A stretch of DNA of 64,000 nt from Costus lasius (taxonomy: Eukaryota; Streptophyta; Magnoliopsida; Zingiberales; Costaceae). The stretch covers positions 15,961,501-16,025,500 of the forward strand of contig CM050447.1 of assembly GCA_027563935.2 (NCBI GenBank), written 5' to 3'. Positions 25,701 to 35,325 of the stretch are shown here, piece by piece. The first letter of the stretch is position 1; each line of letters begins with the position of its first letter. The notes under the pieces are model-generated. The model saw only the letters and a program-made list of their open reading frames with translations, was not told the origin of the DNA and searched no databases. The position numbers and the translations under genes were made by a program.

Positions 25701-28700
25701 TGATGTAATACTGAGTTAGAAATTGGGGATCATTTTCTTATCTGTTCAATTAATTATAGAAAGGGCATAAGCTTATATAGCTCAATACAATACACCAAGT
25801 TTATAAATATCCCATGTGGGATTAAATATATCTACATTCTAACATTACTATTGGTAGTCAATTGACCATAGGCGTTCTCTCTAAAGTATTAGAAGCTTTC
25901 AAATGAAAAATTTTGCATTTAGTGATATCATGATTAAATGGTCTTCTAGGTAGAAGGTTATCACTACCTCCACTTAGTTTCAAAAAAAAAACACTTACAC
26001 ACTGTTATAACATATAATTATTTCTCGAGTCTGAAGACCTTGGTTGGTAGATAGATATGAGTCTTAACTTGTAGGATCAAAGGAGAATGATAAGAGATAT
26101 CGCAGTAGAGCTAAAAATTATAGCAAATGGAAGATTAACTAAAAATCTATCCTAATTGACCGGAGAAGGAACCCTCTGCTTGTTAAACCAAGTGGAATGC
26201 TCTCCTTCTATAGGAATATCAATAAGTTCGAAGGTTTTAATTACCAGCATAATTTTTTTTGTTCCTTTGCCATAAATGATCATGTTAAAATCTCCCCTGA
26301 CCCACCATAAACCAAGATTAGGCCACTAAAGCTATCACCAATTTTGCAAGATCTTCATAGCTTCTTTTGGGCGACTGTCATTTCCAGGTCCCAGCCCATT
26401 GAAAGCATTAGAAGTAGCAATCCGACCTCCCAATTGTTGAGATCTATCCCGCTGCAGATCAGAATCCAAAAGATGAGTAAATGCACTGAACTGATTTCTC
26501 AAAGCTGCTTGACAAGCCAGATAATAAAGTTTTTGGACAGTTTTCGCTGCAAAAATAGCTAACTGCATGTCATTGTTTACATGCAAAAAACTGCATGAGA
26601 GTCCCTCAGCTCTATTCATGAAGGAATCCCGAGGAGTTGCCTCTGGAATGAACATTACTTGAAAATCAGGAACTTGAACAAATGGAATTGTGTATTATTT
26701 ATTTGCTGATTTCCGCACAGAACAAAGTTAAAATTAAAGTAGCTGATATTGGAAGCCGAATCAGTAGAAACTAGAAACTGTATAAGATTTGCCGTAATAA
26801 AAAAAATCAACTTTTGGAGGATTGGTTTGAGATTAGGGCACTGCATCAGAATGTCAAGGAAAGCATGGAAATCTCTCCTTGCAGGCTTGCTGCATGCTTA
26901 TGCATTTCAATAAACATCATCCAACTACTGGCAATTTACCGAAAATTGTGATGTTTCCAGCCAAAGAATGGAACATTGAGCAATCTTAGCTTAACTAAAC
27001 TAAAAATTTCAGTTCTTGACTGACAAGAATGAAGACTATAGCGGATTTCTTGATCCTTGTTTTGTCATAGACCCAAGTTCCACTTCAAATTCAGAGTTGA
27101 ATACATCAACTCTTCCTGTAAATTTGTCGAGAAGCCTTTTCAATTCACTTATATGAGTTGAACCTCTAGAACAATGAAAATTTCAACCCCTACACATAAG
27201 ATTCACAACATGCAATATATGCAATACTCCCCTTGTTGAGACATACAAAGCAACGAGATAAGTGAGGTATACATCTCCTAGAGCTTCTGCACCAAGAGGA
27301 ACTAAGCTTGCCAGAAGGTCGGCTGTGATGTCAAAATCCCGATGAAGTAGACCTCACATCATCAAACTATGATTTGAGTAGAGTATCTTTGCAGGTAGAT
27401 GCAACAGGAAAAGAGACGTAGGTGGATACACAAGGAGGCAAGAGAATCAAGAGATCATTTATAGGATTTGGTTTCATGAGATGGAGGAACCAGAATCAGT
27501 GTGACATACATCTCTTTGACAAACCCAAGGAGACAGAAAGGCGAGGAACCTGGATGTCACCTCCAGGCACGAGAGAACGCAATTGTTTACTATCACCCTT
27601 AATAAATCATGGACATTTCCAGATAATTACTCATTTCTTTTGTAAATCACTAAATGATGGTCTACATTACCACTTTGTGTCCAAATGTTTGCCCCTTTAG
27701 GAACCGCTGATCAAATTAGAGCTATAGATAATGGAGATGCTTCAGCATTAGCTACAGTAAACTGGCAATCTGAAACGTGGCGAGCACTATTTCAGAAAAT
27801 GCTGGATTTTTTTTAAAAAAAATTAGATTGCTTTGCTGTTGATTGTTTCTTTATAGAATTTGTTTTTCATAGTCTTATATCCCACTAAACTTATTTTTGT
27901 TTTCTAATATGGAACAGAATGACGACAATCAAAATTTGATGAGAAGAAAACACAGGATCAGTGGTGAAATATTAGAGAAATCCAAGATTAGGAAGCTGAC
28001 CGAAATTAGTGAGCCATCTCAACTCCGTTATCTGGTGCTTCCTGATCATTCATTCACAGCAAAGGTAAGTATTTCCACTCGTTCAAGGTTCCTAATGGTG
28101 TTAATTTTGCATGAAGCTCCTTTCTGGTATGATAAATATCAGGATCTTGTTACTATTAGTTGGAGAAAGGTTGCAAAGTTTTAAATAGACAATAATTGAA
28201 ATCAACAAACCTGTTGGCTCTGATTTATATATTTTTATAATAAATAGTTTTTATTGAGTGGCAAAATATAATTATATTCTAACTCAATTGAAGATTTCAA
28301 TTCGTGGACGGTTTTGGTAGTAGCTTTGCTTCTTTTCTTTCTTGTTCCAACTCATTTTACTGTTGCAGATTCCAAGTTTGGCTTATGCTAACAATGGACA
28401 CGCCGTATTAGCACTTGCGTCAAATGCTGTTCACAAATTATGGAAATGGTTTTGCTCTGACCAAAATTCAACTGAGAAGGTATGTTATGTTATTCATGAT
28501 GGTGTTTCTATCTTCTTTATTGCTGTCTAATGTGAACCTTCCAAACAATGTTTTGGTTTTCCAGTCATCAGTTCCTGCCAGTGCAAGCAACGAACCAGTA
28601 CTGTGGAAACCTACAAGCAGCAGCCTGCCGTTGACTAATGAGATGAGTGATACTAACACAGATGTAGCCGTTCACTGCTTCACACTGACAAAGAATGACT

Positions 28701-30083
28701 CTTATATTGTGTCATCATCTGGCAAGAAAATATCCCTTTTCAACTTGACCAGTTTTAAGGTTATGTGCGTTTTGGTGTCAAACTTTGTGCTTCTTTTATG
28801 CTTTACGTGGTTTACTAATTACTAGTTGACAACTCTGAGTCTTCAATTTCAGACAATGGCAACTTTTATGGTCGCTCCACCAGCAGCTACTTCCGTCGCT
28901 TTTCATCCAAAGGATAATAATATCATTGCTGTGGGCATGGAAGACTCAACAATTCAGATATATAATGTTCGCTTTGATGAGGTTGCTCTTGTACTTGATT
29001 TAATATTTTTGTCCAACTAATTTTAAGTTTCAGCTTAAATTTCTCCACGTTCGTATTTTTTCCAGGTCAAATTTACACTCAGACAACATCAGAAGAGGAT
29101 AACAGGCCTTGCGTTTTCTTCTGTACAAAACATTCTTATCTCGTCAGGAGCTGATGCGCAGGTTAGTAATTGGATGTCTTCCTAGTTTGTTTGCCTATAA
29201 GATGTCTTCAACGCTGGTAGGAAAACCAAGAGATGGTAGAAGACATGCCAATTGCAACAATTTTGTTCTAGTCATCTGGTTATATGCATTAGACATTTAG
29301 ACTGTTTGTGCTTACCTTCAATATCCAAATCAGTTGTGTGCATGGGGATTGGATGGATGGGAGATGAAAGCAAATGCTTTTCTAAAAGTACCTACAGGCC
29401 AAGCCTCAAGCATACATTCAGACACGAAGGTTCAATTTCACCTGGATCAGGTGCAGCTTTTGGTTATCCATGAAGCGCAGCTTGCTACATATGATGCAAA
29501 AGAACTCAAATGCCTCAATCAGGTCTGTTGGCAACAATCTCTCAAGTTCATACGCAGAGCATCCGCCTGGGTGTACTCAGTTTCATGGGAGATGCTTTCT
29601 ACTTTCTCATGCATACGTGAATGCAATAGTGTTTGTAATTATTGTTTACTCAGATTCACTGATTTTATCTTTAGCGAGTTAGTGATTGTCCTTTTCTGTC
29701 TTGTTATGCCGTCCAATAGTGGATGCCTCAAGATGGATTGATTACACACGCAACTTATTCTTCGGATGGCCAGATGATATATGCTACCTTAAGGGATGGA
29801 AGTGTCAACATCTTTACGGGTAGTCTCAGGCTGAGGTGTCGAATTAGCCCCACATCATATCTAAATTCCCAACTGAGGTACTTTACTATATTAATTATCG
29901 AGAAGTATTTAGTTTAAATTCAACTCTTGCTTTGTCTCTCCTAATGCTTCTATTTCTATTGTCTATTTAAGCGAATATGCCTTGGTGATTGCTGCACACC
30001 CATCTAACCGCAATCAGTTCGCTATGGGTTTCACTGATGGTCGTGTTATAATTATAGAGCCAGTTGGCACAGAATGGTGTTAG
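8020..30083 (+). CDS. TPR: TOPLESS-related (TPL/TPR) transcriptional corepressor, 24 coding exons, 1067 aa
   Basis: Exons: 8020-8099, 8214-8393, 8486-8599, 8682-8840, 8925-9096, 9190-9319, 13277-13392, 13547-13688, 13783-13892, 13982-14051, 14202-14275, 14437-14532, 14601-14696, 14831-14961, 15089-15323, 15418-15579, 27918-28064, 28369-28479, 28565-28759, 28853-28981, 29066-29161, 29334-29522, 29720-29877, 29972-30083. Every junction is GT-AG and the total is an exact multiple of three. LisH ([19 protein letters not shown]), CTLH ([16 protein letters not shown]) and CRA-type helices fill residues 1-210. A proline-rich linker with [11 protein letters not shown] follows, then about a dozen WD40 repeats (for example [12 protein letters not shown] and [10 protein letters not shown]). 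TPL/TPR proteins bind EAR-motif repressors (Aux/IAA, JAZ adaptors and others) and recruit histone deacetylases. The N-terminal domain is rather diverged from canonical TPL and the protein is slightly short (TPL is about 1130 aa), so it may be a distinct paralog. Introns 6 (3957 bp) and 16 (12338 bp) are full of transposons. Confidence 0.92.
9914..9936 (+). repeat. Poly(A) run of 23
   Basis: An uninterrupted run of A lies in intron 6 of the TOPLESS-related gene. It could be the tail of an old retroposed copy or a simple homopolymer; I see no SINE or LINE body directly upstream. Confidence 0.7.
10060..12400 (-). mobile_element. Degenerate Ty1/copia retrotransposon in intron 6 of the TOPLESS-related gene
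   Basis: Read on the minus strand, recognisable pieces occur in the order expected for Ty1/copia. A gag piece at about 12360-12190 has [11 protein letters not shown] protease relic at about 11690-11600 has WILD followed by [10 protein letters not shown], with the catalytic DSG decayed to DLK. An integrase zinc-region relic at 11270-11150 has [10 protein letters not shown] and IHSNIW. An integrase-RT linker lies at 10630-10440 ([10 protein letters not shown]). The RT start at about 10205-10115 still resembles the CKWVFTVKY...RYKARL block at DNA level. Many stops and frameshifts are present and no LTRs are recognisable. It is an old, dead copy in antisense to the host gene. Confidence 0.75.
12498..12660. 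repeat. GC-rich island with GGTAC/CCGGT words, inverted ends
   Basis: A GC-rich patch in AT-rich intron DNA. It begins near AACCGGTCCGG and ends near CGAACCGGTTTT, so its ends are partly inverted repeats. The flanks up to 12860 carry many ACCAGTAC/GTACTG words. It resembles the degenerate stretches near 1560, 18480 and 24410. It is probably a short non-autonomous element or the remains of a degenerate tandem repeat. Confidence 0.4.
13048..13220. repeat. Direct repeat pair in intron 6
   Basis: A block of about 34 bp starting GATTTTGGAATAAATTTAC is present at about 13048-13080 and again at about 13184-13218, separated by about 100 bp. A second word, GAAGYTAGGGACACA, recurs at 12887 and 13219. 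The arrangement suggests a local duplication before exon 7. I see no coding content. Confidence 0.5.
16114..17416 (+). mobile_element. Solo LTR of the gag-only LTR family (family A)
   Basis: This 1303-bp GC-rich block begins TGTTAGGCC and ends GGGGCGTGACA. It is flanked by a perfect 5-bp target duplication CTATG (16109-16113 and 17417-17421). Its end (read on the minus strand TGTCACGCCCCGGTCGG, then GTCCGGCGGAACACC) matches the LTR ends of the two full elements in this window, but in opposite orientation. A TATA-like CTATAAAG lies at 16628-16635. No internal region remains, so it is the product of LTR-LTR recombination. It sits in intron 16 of the TOPLESS-related gene in the sense orientation. 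Long open frames inside it on both strands are consequences of high GC and not genes. Confidence 0.9.
18046..18312. repeat. Polypurine/polypyrimidine foldback
   Basis: About 120 bp of almost pure purine (GAAGAAGAA and GGAGAAAGGGG words, 18046-18170) is followed, after a mixed spacer, by about 100 bp of almost pure pyrimidine (18218-18305). The two arms can pair as an imperfect hairpin. The short flanking words TCCTAGCA and TGCCTAGCA also recur. It could be a foldback element or expanded microsatellites. The lysine-rich open frame over it is an artefact of composition. Confidence 0.6.
19380..19660 (-). mobile_element. hAT-type transposase remnant, copy 1
   Basis: Minus-strand reading gives [20 protein letters not shown] and then [18 protein letters not shown], matching the WTPC-AAH and RFATAFITL blocks of plant DUF659/hAT transposases in order. 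An internal stretch between the blocks is deleted compared with the neighbouring copy. It is broken by stops and lies antisense in intron 16 of the TOPLESS-related gene. A long TA microsatellite separates it from the next copy. Confidence 0.6.
19664..19720. repeat. (TA)n microsatellite, about 57 bp
   Basis: A perfect TA dinucleotide repeat lies between the two hAT-like fragments in intron 16. Shorter TA tracts occur in the same relative position after the related fragments near 20141 and 22890, so the tract is probably part of the repeated unit. Confidence 0.9.
19740..20120 (-). mobile_element. hAT-type transposase remnant, copy 2
   Basis: On the minus strand, 20074-19985 reads [20 protein letters not shown], a close match to the hAT/DUF659 block [17 protein letters not shown]. 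Downstream comes [10 protein letters not shown], then [17 protein letters not shown], in the right order and spacing for the same transposase. Frameshifts and stops interrupt it. It is a dead DNA transposon coding fragment; terminal inverted repeats and an 8-bp target duplication were not found. Confidence 0.7.
20885..22450. mobile_element. Solo LTR of a second LTR family (family B), nested
   Basis: The 1566-bp block begins TGACACACTCCGCAAGTGC and ends CTAGGCATCA, with a perfect 5-bp target duplication TCGGG (20880-20884 and 22451-22455). The CGCAAGTGCA word near one end is common in LTRs of some plant Ty3/gypsy lineages. No internal domain is present. It contains a run of hairpin-forming repeats at 21899-22195 (listed separately). 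It inserted into the older GGGTC-rich repeat inside intron 16. Orientation is not certain. Confidence 0.75.
21899..22195. repeat. Tandem hairpin repeats within the family B solo LTR
   Basis: Five degenerate units of about 55-75 bp each carry a palindromic core built on GGTGAACCCC / GGGGTTCACC followed by TGGCAGTGAAA. The core at 22040-22061 is a perfect 22-bp palindrome. The cores at 21905-21924 and 22105-22126 are perfect-armed hairpins with a 4-base CGCC loop. The first half of another core is degraded near 21972 and one near 22172 is truncated. Confidence 0.8.
22745..22990 (-). mobile_element. hAT-like repeat fragment, copy 3
   Basis: This stretch repeats the one at about 20030-20225: the words AATAATATGGGGTAATAT, AAGGTTTAATAAATCGAT, then a TATA tract, then TTTATCCTA and CTTCGTGATACCCTCACAAA. 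It is thus another copy of the boundary of the hAT-like unit. The coding part is too short to recognise by itself. Confidence 0.5.
23505..23615. repeat. Tandem duplication, two units of about 57 bp
   Basis: The block GCATGGGCAGGAATCTGG...AACTATTTTGAAA...CATGACTAAT is present twice back to back, with a few substitutions. No coding content. Confidence 0.75.
25038..25272. mobile_element. Foldback MITE in intron 16
   Basis: Left arm 25041-25135 (GCAATGTGATACTTTG, TTTAGTCCCA, then TTAGTGAGCTTACCACCATT) pairs with right arm 25170-25267 (AATGGTAATAAGTTCACTAA, then GACTAAACCAAGTATCGCAA). The whole is about 235 bp with a short centre, typical of a miniature inverted-repeat element. The target duplication was not resolved by eye. 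Confidence 0.6.
26110..26320 (-). mobile_element. LINE (L1-type) endonuclease remnant
   Basis: Minus-strand reading from about 26310 gives [15 protein letters not shown], then [18 protein letters not shown], then DRFLVNLPF. This is the order of the apurinic-type endonuclease domain of plant L1 LINEs (GDFN, TW-N and LDR-LV blocks). An in-frame TAG stands where the LDR leucine is expected. The reading to about 26655 upstream may hold further decayed LINE ORF2 sequence. It is a dead fragment, antisense in intron 16. Confidence 0.7.
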
Positions 30084-30935
30084 TTATTACCACGAGAAAA
30101 CGTCTCCTCTAAATAAAGATTAGAGGAAAGAAGGTTTGCTGCTCCCTGCAATGGTTATTCTATGGGCTACAAGGATCAATCTACTTTCAAATCAATTGGT
30201 TCATAGGCACAAGTTATGCAAAGCTGCTCAACAGCTTCGAGAGAATCCCTAAAAAGAAAGGTTTATTTTTGTTTAAACCAGTTCTTTGTAATTTAGTTTA
30301 CTATCATTTGTCAATAGTCAAAATGATTGAAAAAATGAAGTTTGGTATTTAAATATTTTATTGGCAAGGCACAATGCCGTTTTCCGTTGTATCCACTGTG
30401 TCGATAACTATTTGTATACTGCATTGTTTTCCAGTTTCCATTAATGTATTACTTAAGACTCCGAAAACATCTTTTGATAGTGGAATGTCTCAGCAAGATT
30501 TTGGAAGTAGCAATGACCACCTTTTCTTAATAATATTGATAAAAGCTACAATTTTCGAGATATTTACTTTGTCATATTGATTTAATCAATTCGACAGGAT
30601 GATATAGAAAGATCAATTCAAGCATAGACATGCACCCATTAATTTGTTTTCTATATATATATATCCAAGATACCGTGCTTTGAAAATTGTGCAAAGTGCT
30701 TTGAAAATCGTGCAAGCACGAATTTCAAAACAAAATTAACCACTTGATGGGGGCTGTGCATGGAAAATCCTAAACAAAATTAACTACTTAATAGGAGGCT
30801 GTGCATTAGAAATCTTGGGCAGCACCGGAAATTTTTTTAAGATTCTCGTGTGCATCTCTTTTATGCTACGACGGTTTATTTTTACCGCATAAAGAGAAAC
30901 TATTATGCTGCCCGTCCGTGACTTCAAGTACTTAG
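30084..30935. other. TOPLESS-related 3' flank with short repeats and a hairpin
   Basis: After the stop at 30083 comes the likely 3' UTR. At 30680-30810 the words GTGCTTTGAAAATYGTGCAA and AAAATTAACYACTT...GGCTGTGCAT occur twice each as direct repeats. At 30811-30925 a stretch framed by GGGCAGCA and TGCTGCCC can fold on itself, resembling the ends of the MITE at 35326. I see no gene. Confidence 0.5.
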
Positions 30936-32296
30936 TGTCACGCCTCGGTCGGATCGATCTAAAATTGGCACTTATCCGCTTCCTAGAGTCGTCCGGCGGA
31001 ACACCGGAACGTGATCGTGTTAGGGTTTCCGGGCAAATTTAACCCCCGAGTTCGAAACCCTAGTTCTCCGCTCACTTTTTATCCCCAAATTACAAGTCTC
31101 ACGGAAAAAATCCTAACCCTAATTTAGAGAAAAGTCGAAAAGAACGGAAACCCTAAATTAATTTACCTCACTGGTCAAACTCAATTTTGACCTAACAGAA
31201 TCGCCGAATTTAGTCGACTCGCTGACGTCAGGCTGACGAAATCGAAATTCGATTTCGATTTCCGCTGCTTTGATTTCGTTTGCTGACGTCGGCTGACGTC
31301 AGCACTCGAAATCTTTTCCTCGCCGCGCGTCGTCGCCCGCCTTCCGATTTTGATCCGATCAAAATCGGAAAGGATTAAAACTCTTGATGACGTTAGCATA
31401 CCTCGTTTCGAACGCCGGACGCGTTCGAACGAGTTCTTCGTCTTCGCTGCAAACGACCGCACGCCGCCGCCTTCGTCCGCCGGGGAAGGAAACACCGCTT
31501 CCCACTTCGCCTTTCGCCGGCGTCCGGACAGCCACCCGCCTCCGGAATCGTTGTCGCCGAGGTCGTGAAGCAGAGGAGAACACGCCGTCGTAGGAGAGCG
31601 TCGCCAGATGCGTCGGAGAAGGTGGAAGCAGGGAACGCTGGTGAAGATAGGGAAAACGTCTCTTTATTAGCGTCCAAAAACCTAAACCACTTTCCTCTAG
31701 TCTTCTCACTCCAACGGCGAAGTTCGCCGTCGTTACAGTCCCTCGACCTCTCTCAAACTCTTCTCTCTACTCACAGTACTCCTCGCAGGTCTCCCCTCAA
31801 ATCTCTCGATGTAGCCGATGCTCGCAGGGTCTCAATGCCGGATCTCCGCCCCTACCGTCCTCCTCTCTGCGTCGCTTCGATCGGCTTTATAGAGAAAGGC
31901 CACCGCCTTCAAGTCGTCTCCGCGACCGCATCTTCCGCTGGTGAAGACGACGCCGCCGCGCCGCCTTCGCGCCCTTCACTCCAAATCGGGCATCCATCGC
32001 TCACTTCCTGCGCTCGCGTCGACCGCGTTGCCTCCGCGTTTGTCGGCGCCGCCTCGTTTCCCATCCGCGGAACTCATCGACGCCGCGTCTGAGTTCTGCG
32101 AAGGAGGCGAGCTCCTGTACTCGTTTCCTGGGTTTGAACTTCGTGGAGACGTCGTCAACGACGCCGTGTCCGAATCATCCGCTGTGTTTGATTTGGGGTC
32201 AACCTTTGACTGGGCTTTTACTCTCCGCAGGTGGGCTTCTTCCCGCTGTGGACCTAGGCTTGGGTTGGGCCGAATCGGCCTGACCCAGGCCTGACA
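30936..32296 (-). repeat. 3' LTR of element 1 (1361 bp)
   Basis: In element orientation it starts TGTCAGGCC and ends GGCGTGACA. It contains bZIP-type palindromes TGACGTCA at 31223-31230 and 31294-31301, downstream of the TATA-like box and so in the transcribed or U5 part. CCCTAACCCTAA-like words occur near its end. Confidence 0.9.
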
Positions 32297-32309
32297 ATTC
32301 TCCCCCACC
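32297..32309 (-). other. Polypurine tract of element 1
   Basis: On the coding strand this reads GGTGGGGGAGAAT immediately before the 3' LTR, the expected plus-strand primer position. Element 2 has an almost identical tract at 51115-51128. Confidence 0.85.
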
Positions 32310-32618
32310 TGATTTGGACATCGCCCTCAATGTCCGGCGCGGGCGGCCAGCTCAACGCCGGCTGGCGAGCCACCGCTCTTGCTCGGCGCAGTTAGCCTCG
32401 TAGCACTCTTTCCAGTTTTGTTCCCTCTTGCGTTGGAGCTTCTCATAGTTCGCACGTTGCCTTGCGTTGTCTTCCGCTTCTATCTCCTCCCAAGACTTCG
32501 GTGAAGTCTTTTCCTCCACTACCTACTTATACGTCTTTTTCTCCTGTGGAGGGTTCGCATCTCCGGAGCTCGTCTTCTGCTCGACGTTGCCCTTGTCGAC
32601 TGCGTCTTTCGGCTCTGC

Positions 32619-33866
32619 TTATGCGGGGGTCAGCGATGATCTTCCTGCGACCACTGAGGCGATGCGCACAACTCCTATGCGGGCCTCTACTGGTTCCTCG
32701 TCATGCACCACCGCCGGTTTCTTAGCTAGTTCCCGATGCACAATCGCTGCAATTGCGTTCACCCTCTGTCGGTCCGGACAGTCGCGTATCCGGTGCGGTC
32801 CCTTGCACAAGAAGCAGACAATCGGTCTCAGTTGACCCTGCCCTCGCTCTGCAGGTCGAGTATTCTCCTACCATGCTAGTTGTCCTCCGTTTCGTCGGGG
32901 AGAAAGCCTCTCTCTCTCTGGTGCTCTAGGTCTGGGTGGAGTTGGTCGTTTCGGGGGCGACCTTTGTGCTCTCTGAAAGGTCGTCCCTGAAGTCCTCTGG
33001 TCTACAAGAGACTCGGCTATAGCTGCAGCCGTCCTCCAGTCCTGCGGCGCATGTCGTCGGACCTCCGTTGCCGCCCAGGGTTGGAGATTCCGGAGGAAGA
33101 AGTACCTCTTGTCTCCCTCCGCCATCTCAGGTAGCTCCAACATCAGCGCGGAGAACGCCCTGACATACTCCTGGATCGTCCCCGTGTGTTTTAGCCGATC
33201 CACCGCCTCTCGCGCTTGGTCCACCGAGTTTCCGTGAAGGAACTGCTGCCGCAGTTCCTCTCGGAACACCTCCCATGTCCAACTAGCTGCCTCTGATGTC
33301 GAATCAACTTTGGTTCTCCACCAGAGTTTTGCATCATCTGAGAGATATGTTGTGCACACTCTCACCTTCTCTTGATCTGAAACATGGTTAGCCTCAAAGT
33401 ATTGCTGCATATCCCAAAGGAAGTTACTCAATACTTTTGCAGATCTGGCCCCTTTGAACATTGCAGGTTCTGGGGTGCGAACCTTCCCGTTGCCGTTGGG
33501 AGCCCCATACTCCGTCCTGGTTGCTGTAGGGCCACCCCCTTGTGCCTGCGCCAGTGCCATGCGCGTCACCGCAAGATATGCTAATATCTGCTGTTGCGCT
33601 GCCATGGAATTGGCTAACTGTGTCGTCAAGGTTGCTACATGTCCTTGCAAGGTTGCCACCTACTGTTGTAGTGCCGCCATCCCTTCAAAGTTTTGCTGGG
33701 CTTCAGCCATCCCAGCCAAAGTTTGTTGAAGGGCAGTAATTTGCAACCTTTGCTCCTCTACCGTGCGATGGATTTCCTCCACCTGAGGAACTACCGCATC
33801 TCGGCTGTTCCCCGTCAAACCAAGCACCTGTTCGATCCGGGCAATGCGATCTCCTTGATTCACCAT
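32619..33866 (-). pseudogene. gag of element 1, interrupted by two in-frame TAG codons
   Basis: One frame runs from ATG at 33866 (MVNQGDRIARIEQVLG) to a stop at 32619, 416 codons, but in-frame TAG codons stand at 33662-33660 and 32870-32868. Around them the protein is Ty3/gypsy-type Gag. It has an N-terminal coiled coil and the Retrotrans_gag core (FLWDMQQYFEANHVS, DDAKLWWRTKV, FREELRQQF, IQEYVRAFSALMLELP). A zinc knuckle CFLCKGPHRIRDC (CX2CX3HX4C) follows the second stop. The first TAG follows CAA CAG and could come from CAG by loss of a methylated cytosine. It is probably non-functional, unless the stops are read through. Confidence 0.85.
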
Positions 33867-33883
33867 GCTACTGGATCACTTTA

Positions 33884-33895
33884 GCCTCTGATACC
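33884..33895 (-). other. Primer binding site, initiator-Met tRNA type (element 1)
   Basis: The coding strand reads GGTATCAGAGGC three bases after the LTR end. It matches the plant iMet-tRNA 3' complement TGGTATCAGAGC with small changes. This sets element polarity as minus. Confidence 0.85.
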
Positions 33896-33898
33896 TGT

Positions 33899-35261
33899 TG
33901 TCACGCCCCGGTCGCATCGGTCTAGAATTGGCGCTTATCCGCTTCCTAGAGCCGTCCGGCGGAACACCGGAACGTGATCGCGCTAGGGTTTCCGGGCAAA
34001 TTTAACCCCCGAGTTCGAAACCCTAGTTCCCCGCTCACTTTTTATCCCCAAATTACAAGTCTCACGGAAAAAATCCTAACCCTAATTTAGGGAAAAGTCG
34101 AAAAGAATGGAAACCCTAAATTAATTTACCTCACTGGTCAAACTCAATTTTGACCTAACAGAATCGCCGAATTTAGTCGACTCGCTGACGTCAGGCTGAC
34201 GAAATCGAAATTCGATTTCGATTTCCGCTGCTTTGATTTCGTTTGCTGACGTCGGCTGACGTCAGCACTCGAAATCTTTTCCTCGCCGCGCGTCGTCGCC
34301 CGCCTTCCGATTTTGATCCGGTCAAAATCGGAAAGGATTAAAAACTCTTGATGACGTTAGCACACCTCGTTTCGAACGCCGGACGCGTTCGAACGAGTTC
34401 TTCGTCTTCGCTGCAAATGACCGCATGCCGCCGCCGCCGTCCGCCGGGGAAGGAAACACCGCTTCCCACTTTGCCTTTCGCCGGCGTCCGGACAGCCACC
34501 CGCCTCCGGAATCGTCGTCGCCGAGGTCGTGAAGCAGAGGAGAACACGCCGTCGTAGGAGAGCGTCGCCAGATGCGTCGGAGAAGGTGGAAGCAGGGAAC
34601 GTTGGTGAAGATAGGGAAAACGTCTCTTTATTTGCGTCCAAAAACCCTAAACCACTTTCCTCTAGTCTTCTCACTCCAACGGCGAAGTTCGCCGTCGTTA
34701 CAGTCCCTCGACCTCTCTCAAACTCTTCTCTCTGCTCACAGTACTCCTCGCAGGTCTCCCCTCAGATCTCTCGATATAGCCGATGCTCGCAGGGTCTCAA
34801 TGCCGGATCTCCGCCCCTACTGTCCTCCTCTCTGCGTCGCTTCGATCGGCTTTATAGAGAAAGGCCACCCCCTTTAAGTCGTCTCCGCGACCGCGTCTTC
34901 CGCTGGTGAAGACGACGCCGCCGCGCCGCCTTCGCGCCCTTCACTCAAAATCGGGCATCCATCGCTCGCTTCCTGCGCTCGCGTCAACCGCGTTGCCTCC
35001 TTGTTTGTCGGCGCCGCCTCGTTTCCCATTCGCGGAACTCGTCGACGCCGCGTCCGAGTTCTGCGAAGGAGGCGAGCTCCTGTATTCGTTTCCTGGGTCC
35101 GAACTTCGTGGAGACGTCGTCAATGACGCCGTGTCCGAATCAGCCGCTGTGTTTGATTTGGGGTCAACCTTTGACTGGGCTTTTACTCTCCGCAGGTGGG
35201 CTTCTTCCCGCTGTGGACCTAGGCTTGGGTTGGGCCGAACCGGCCTGACCCAGGCCTGACA
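33899..35261 (-). repeat. 5' LTR of element 1 (1363 bp)
   Basis: Same structure as the partner LTR, with a one-base insertion in an A run and scattered substitutions. It ends next to the CTTAG target duplication. Confidence 0.9.
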
Positions 35262-35325
35262 CTTAGAATGTTAAAAGATTAGCAGCACGGGGCTAGCCGG
35301 CTAGGAGCAAATGGAACAGAAATCT

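Larger units (their letters stand above)
30936..35261 (-). mobile_element. Complete gag-only LTR retrotransposon (family A, element 1)
   Basis: The element is 4326 bp. It has LTRs at 30936-32296 and 33899-35261 (TGTCAC...CTGACA on the + strand) and a perfect target duplication CTTAG (30931-30935 and 35262-35266). On the coding (minus) strand the 5' LTR is 33899-35261, followed by a PBS for initiator-Met tRNA (33884-33895), gag, and a purine-rich PPT (32297-32309) before the 3' LTR. The internal region is only 1602 bp and holds no protease, RT, RNase H or integrase. LTRs are similar but carry dozens of differences, mostly transitions, so this copy is older than element 2. A TATA-like CTATAAAG lies at 31885-31892 (minus) and equivalently in the other LTR. 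Its 3' LTR points toward the TOPLESS-related gene. Confidence 0.92.

Noticed and set aside
27701..27820. Possible extra exon of the TOPLESS-related gene ([16 protein letters not shown] reading)
   Set aside because: The reading is open for about 40 codons but phase-compatible splice sites with exons 16 and 17 are lacking, and exons 16 and 17 already join in phase.
31181..35259. Many open frames of 60-175 codons within the LTRs of element 1
   Set aside because: Present as near copies in both LTRs, in overlapping frames, with no domains; composition artefacts.
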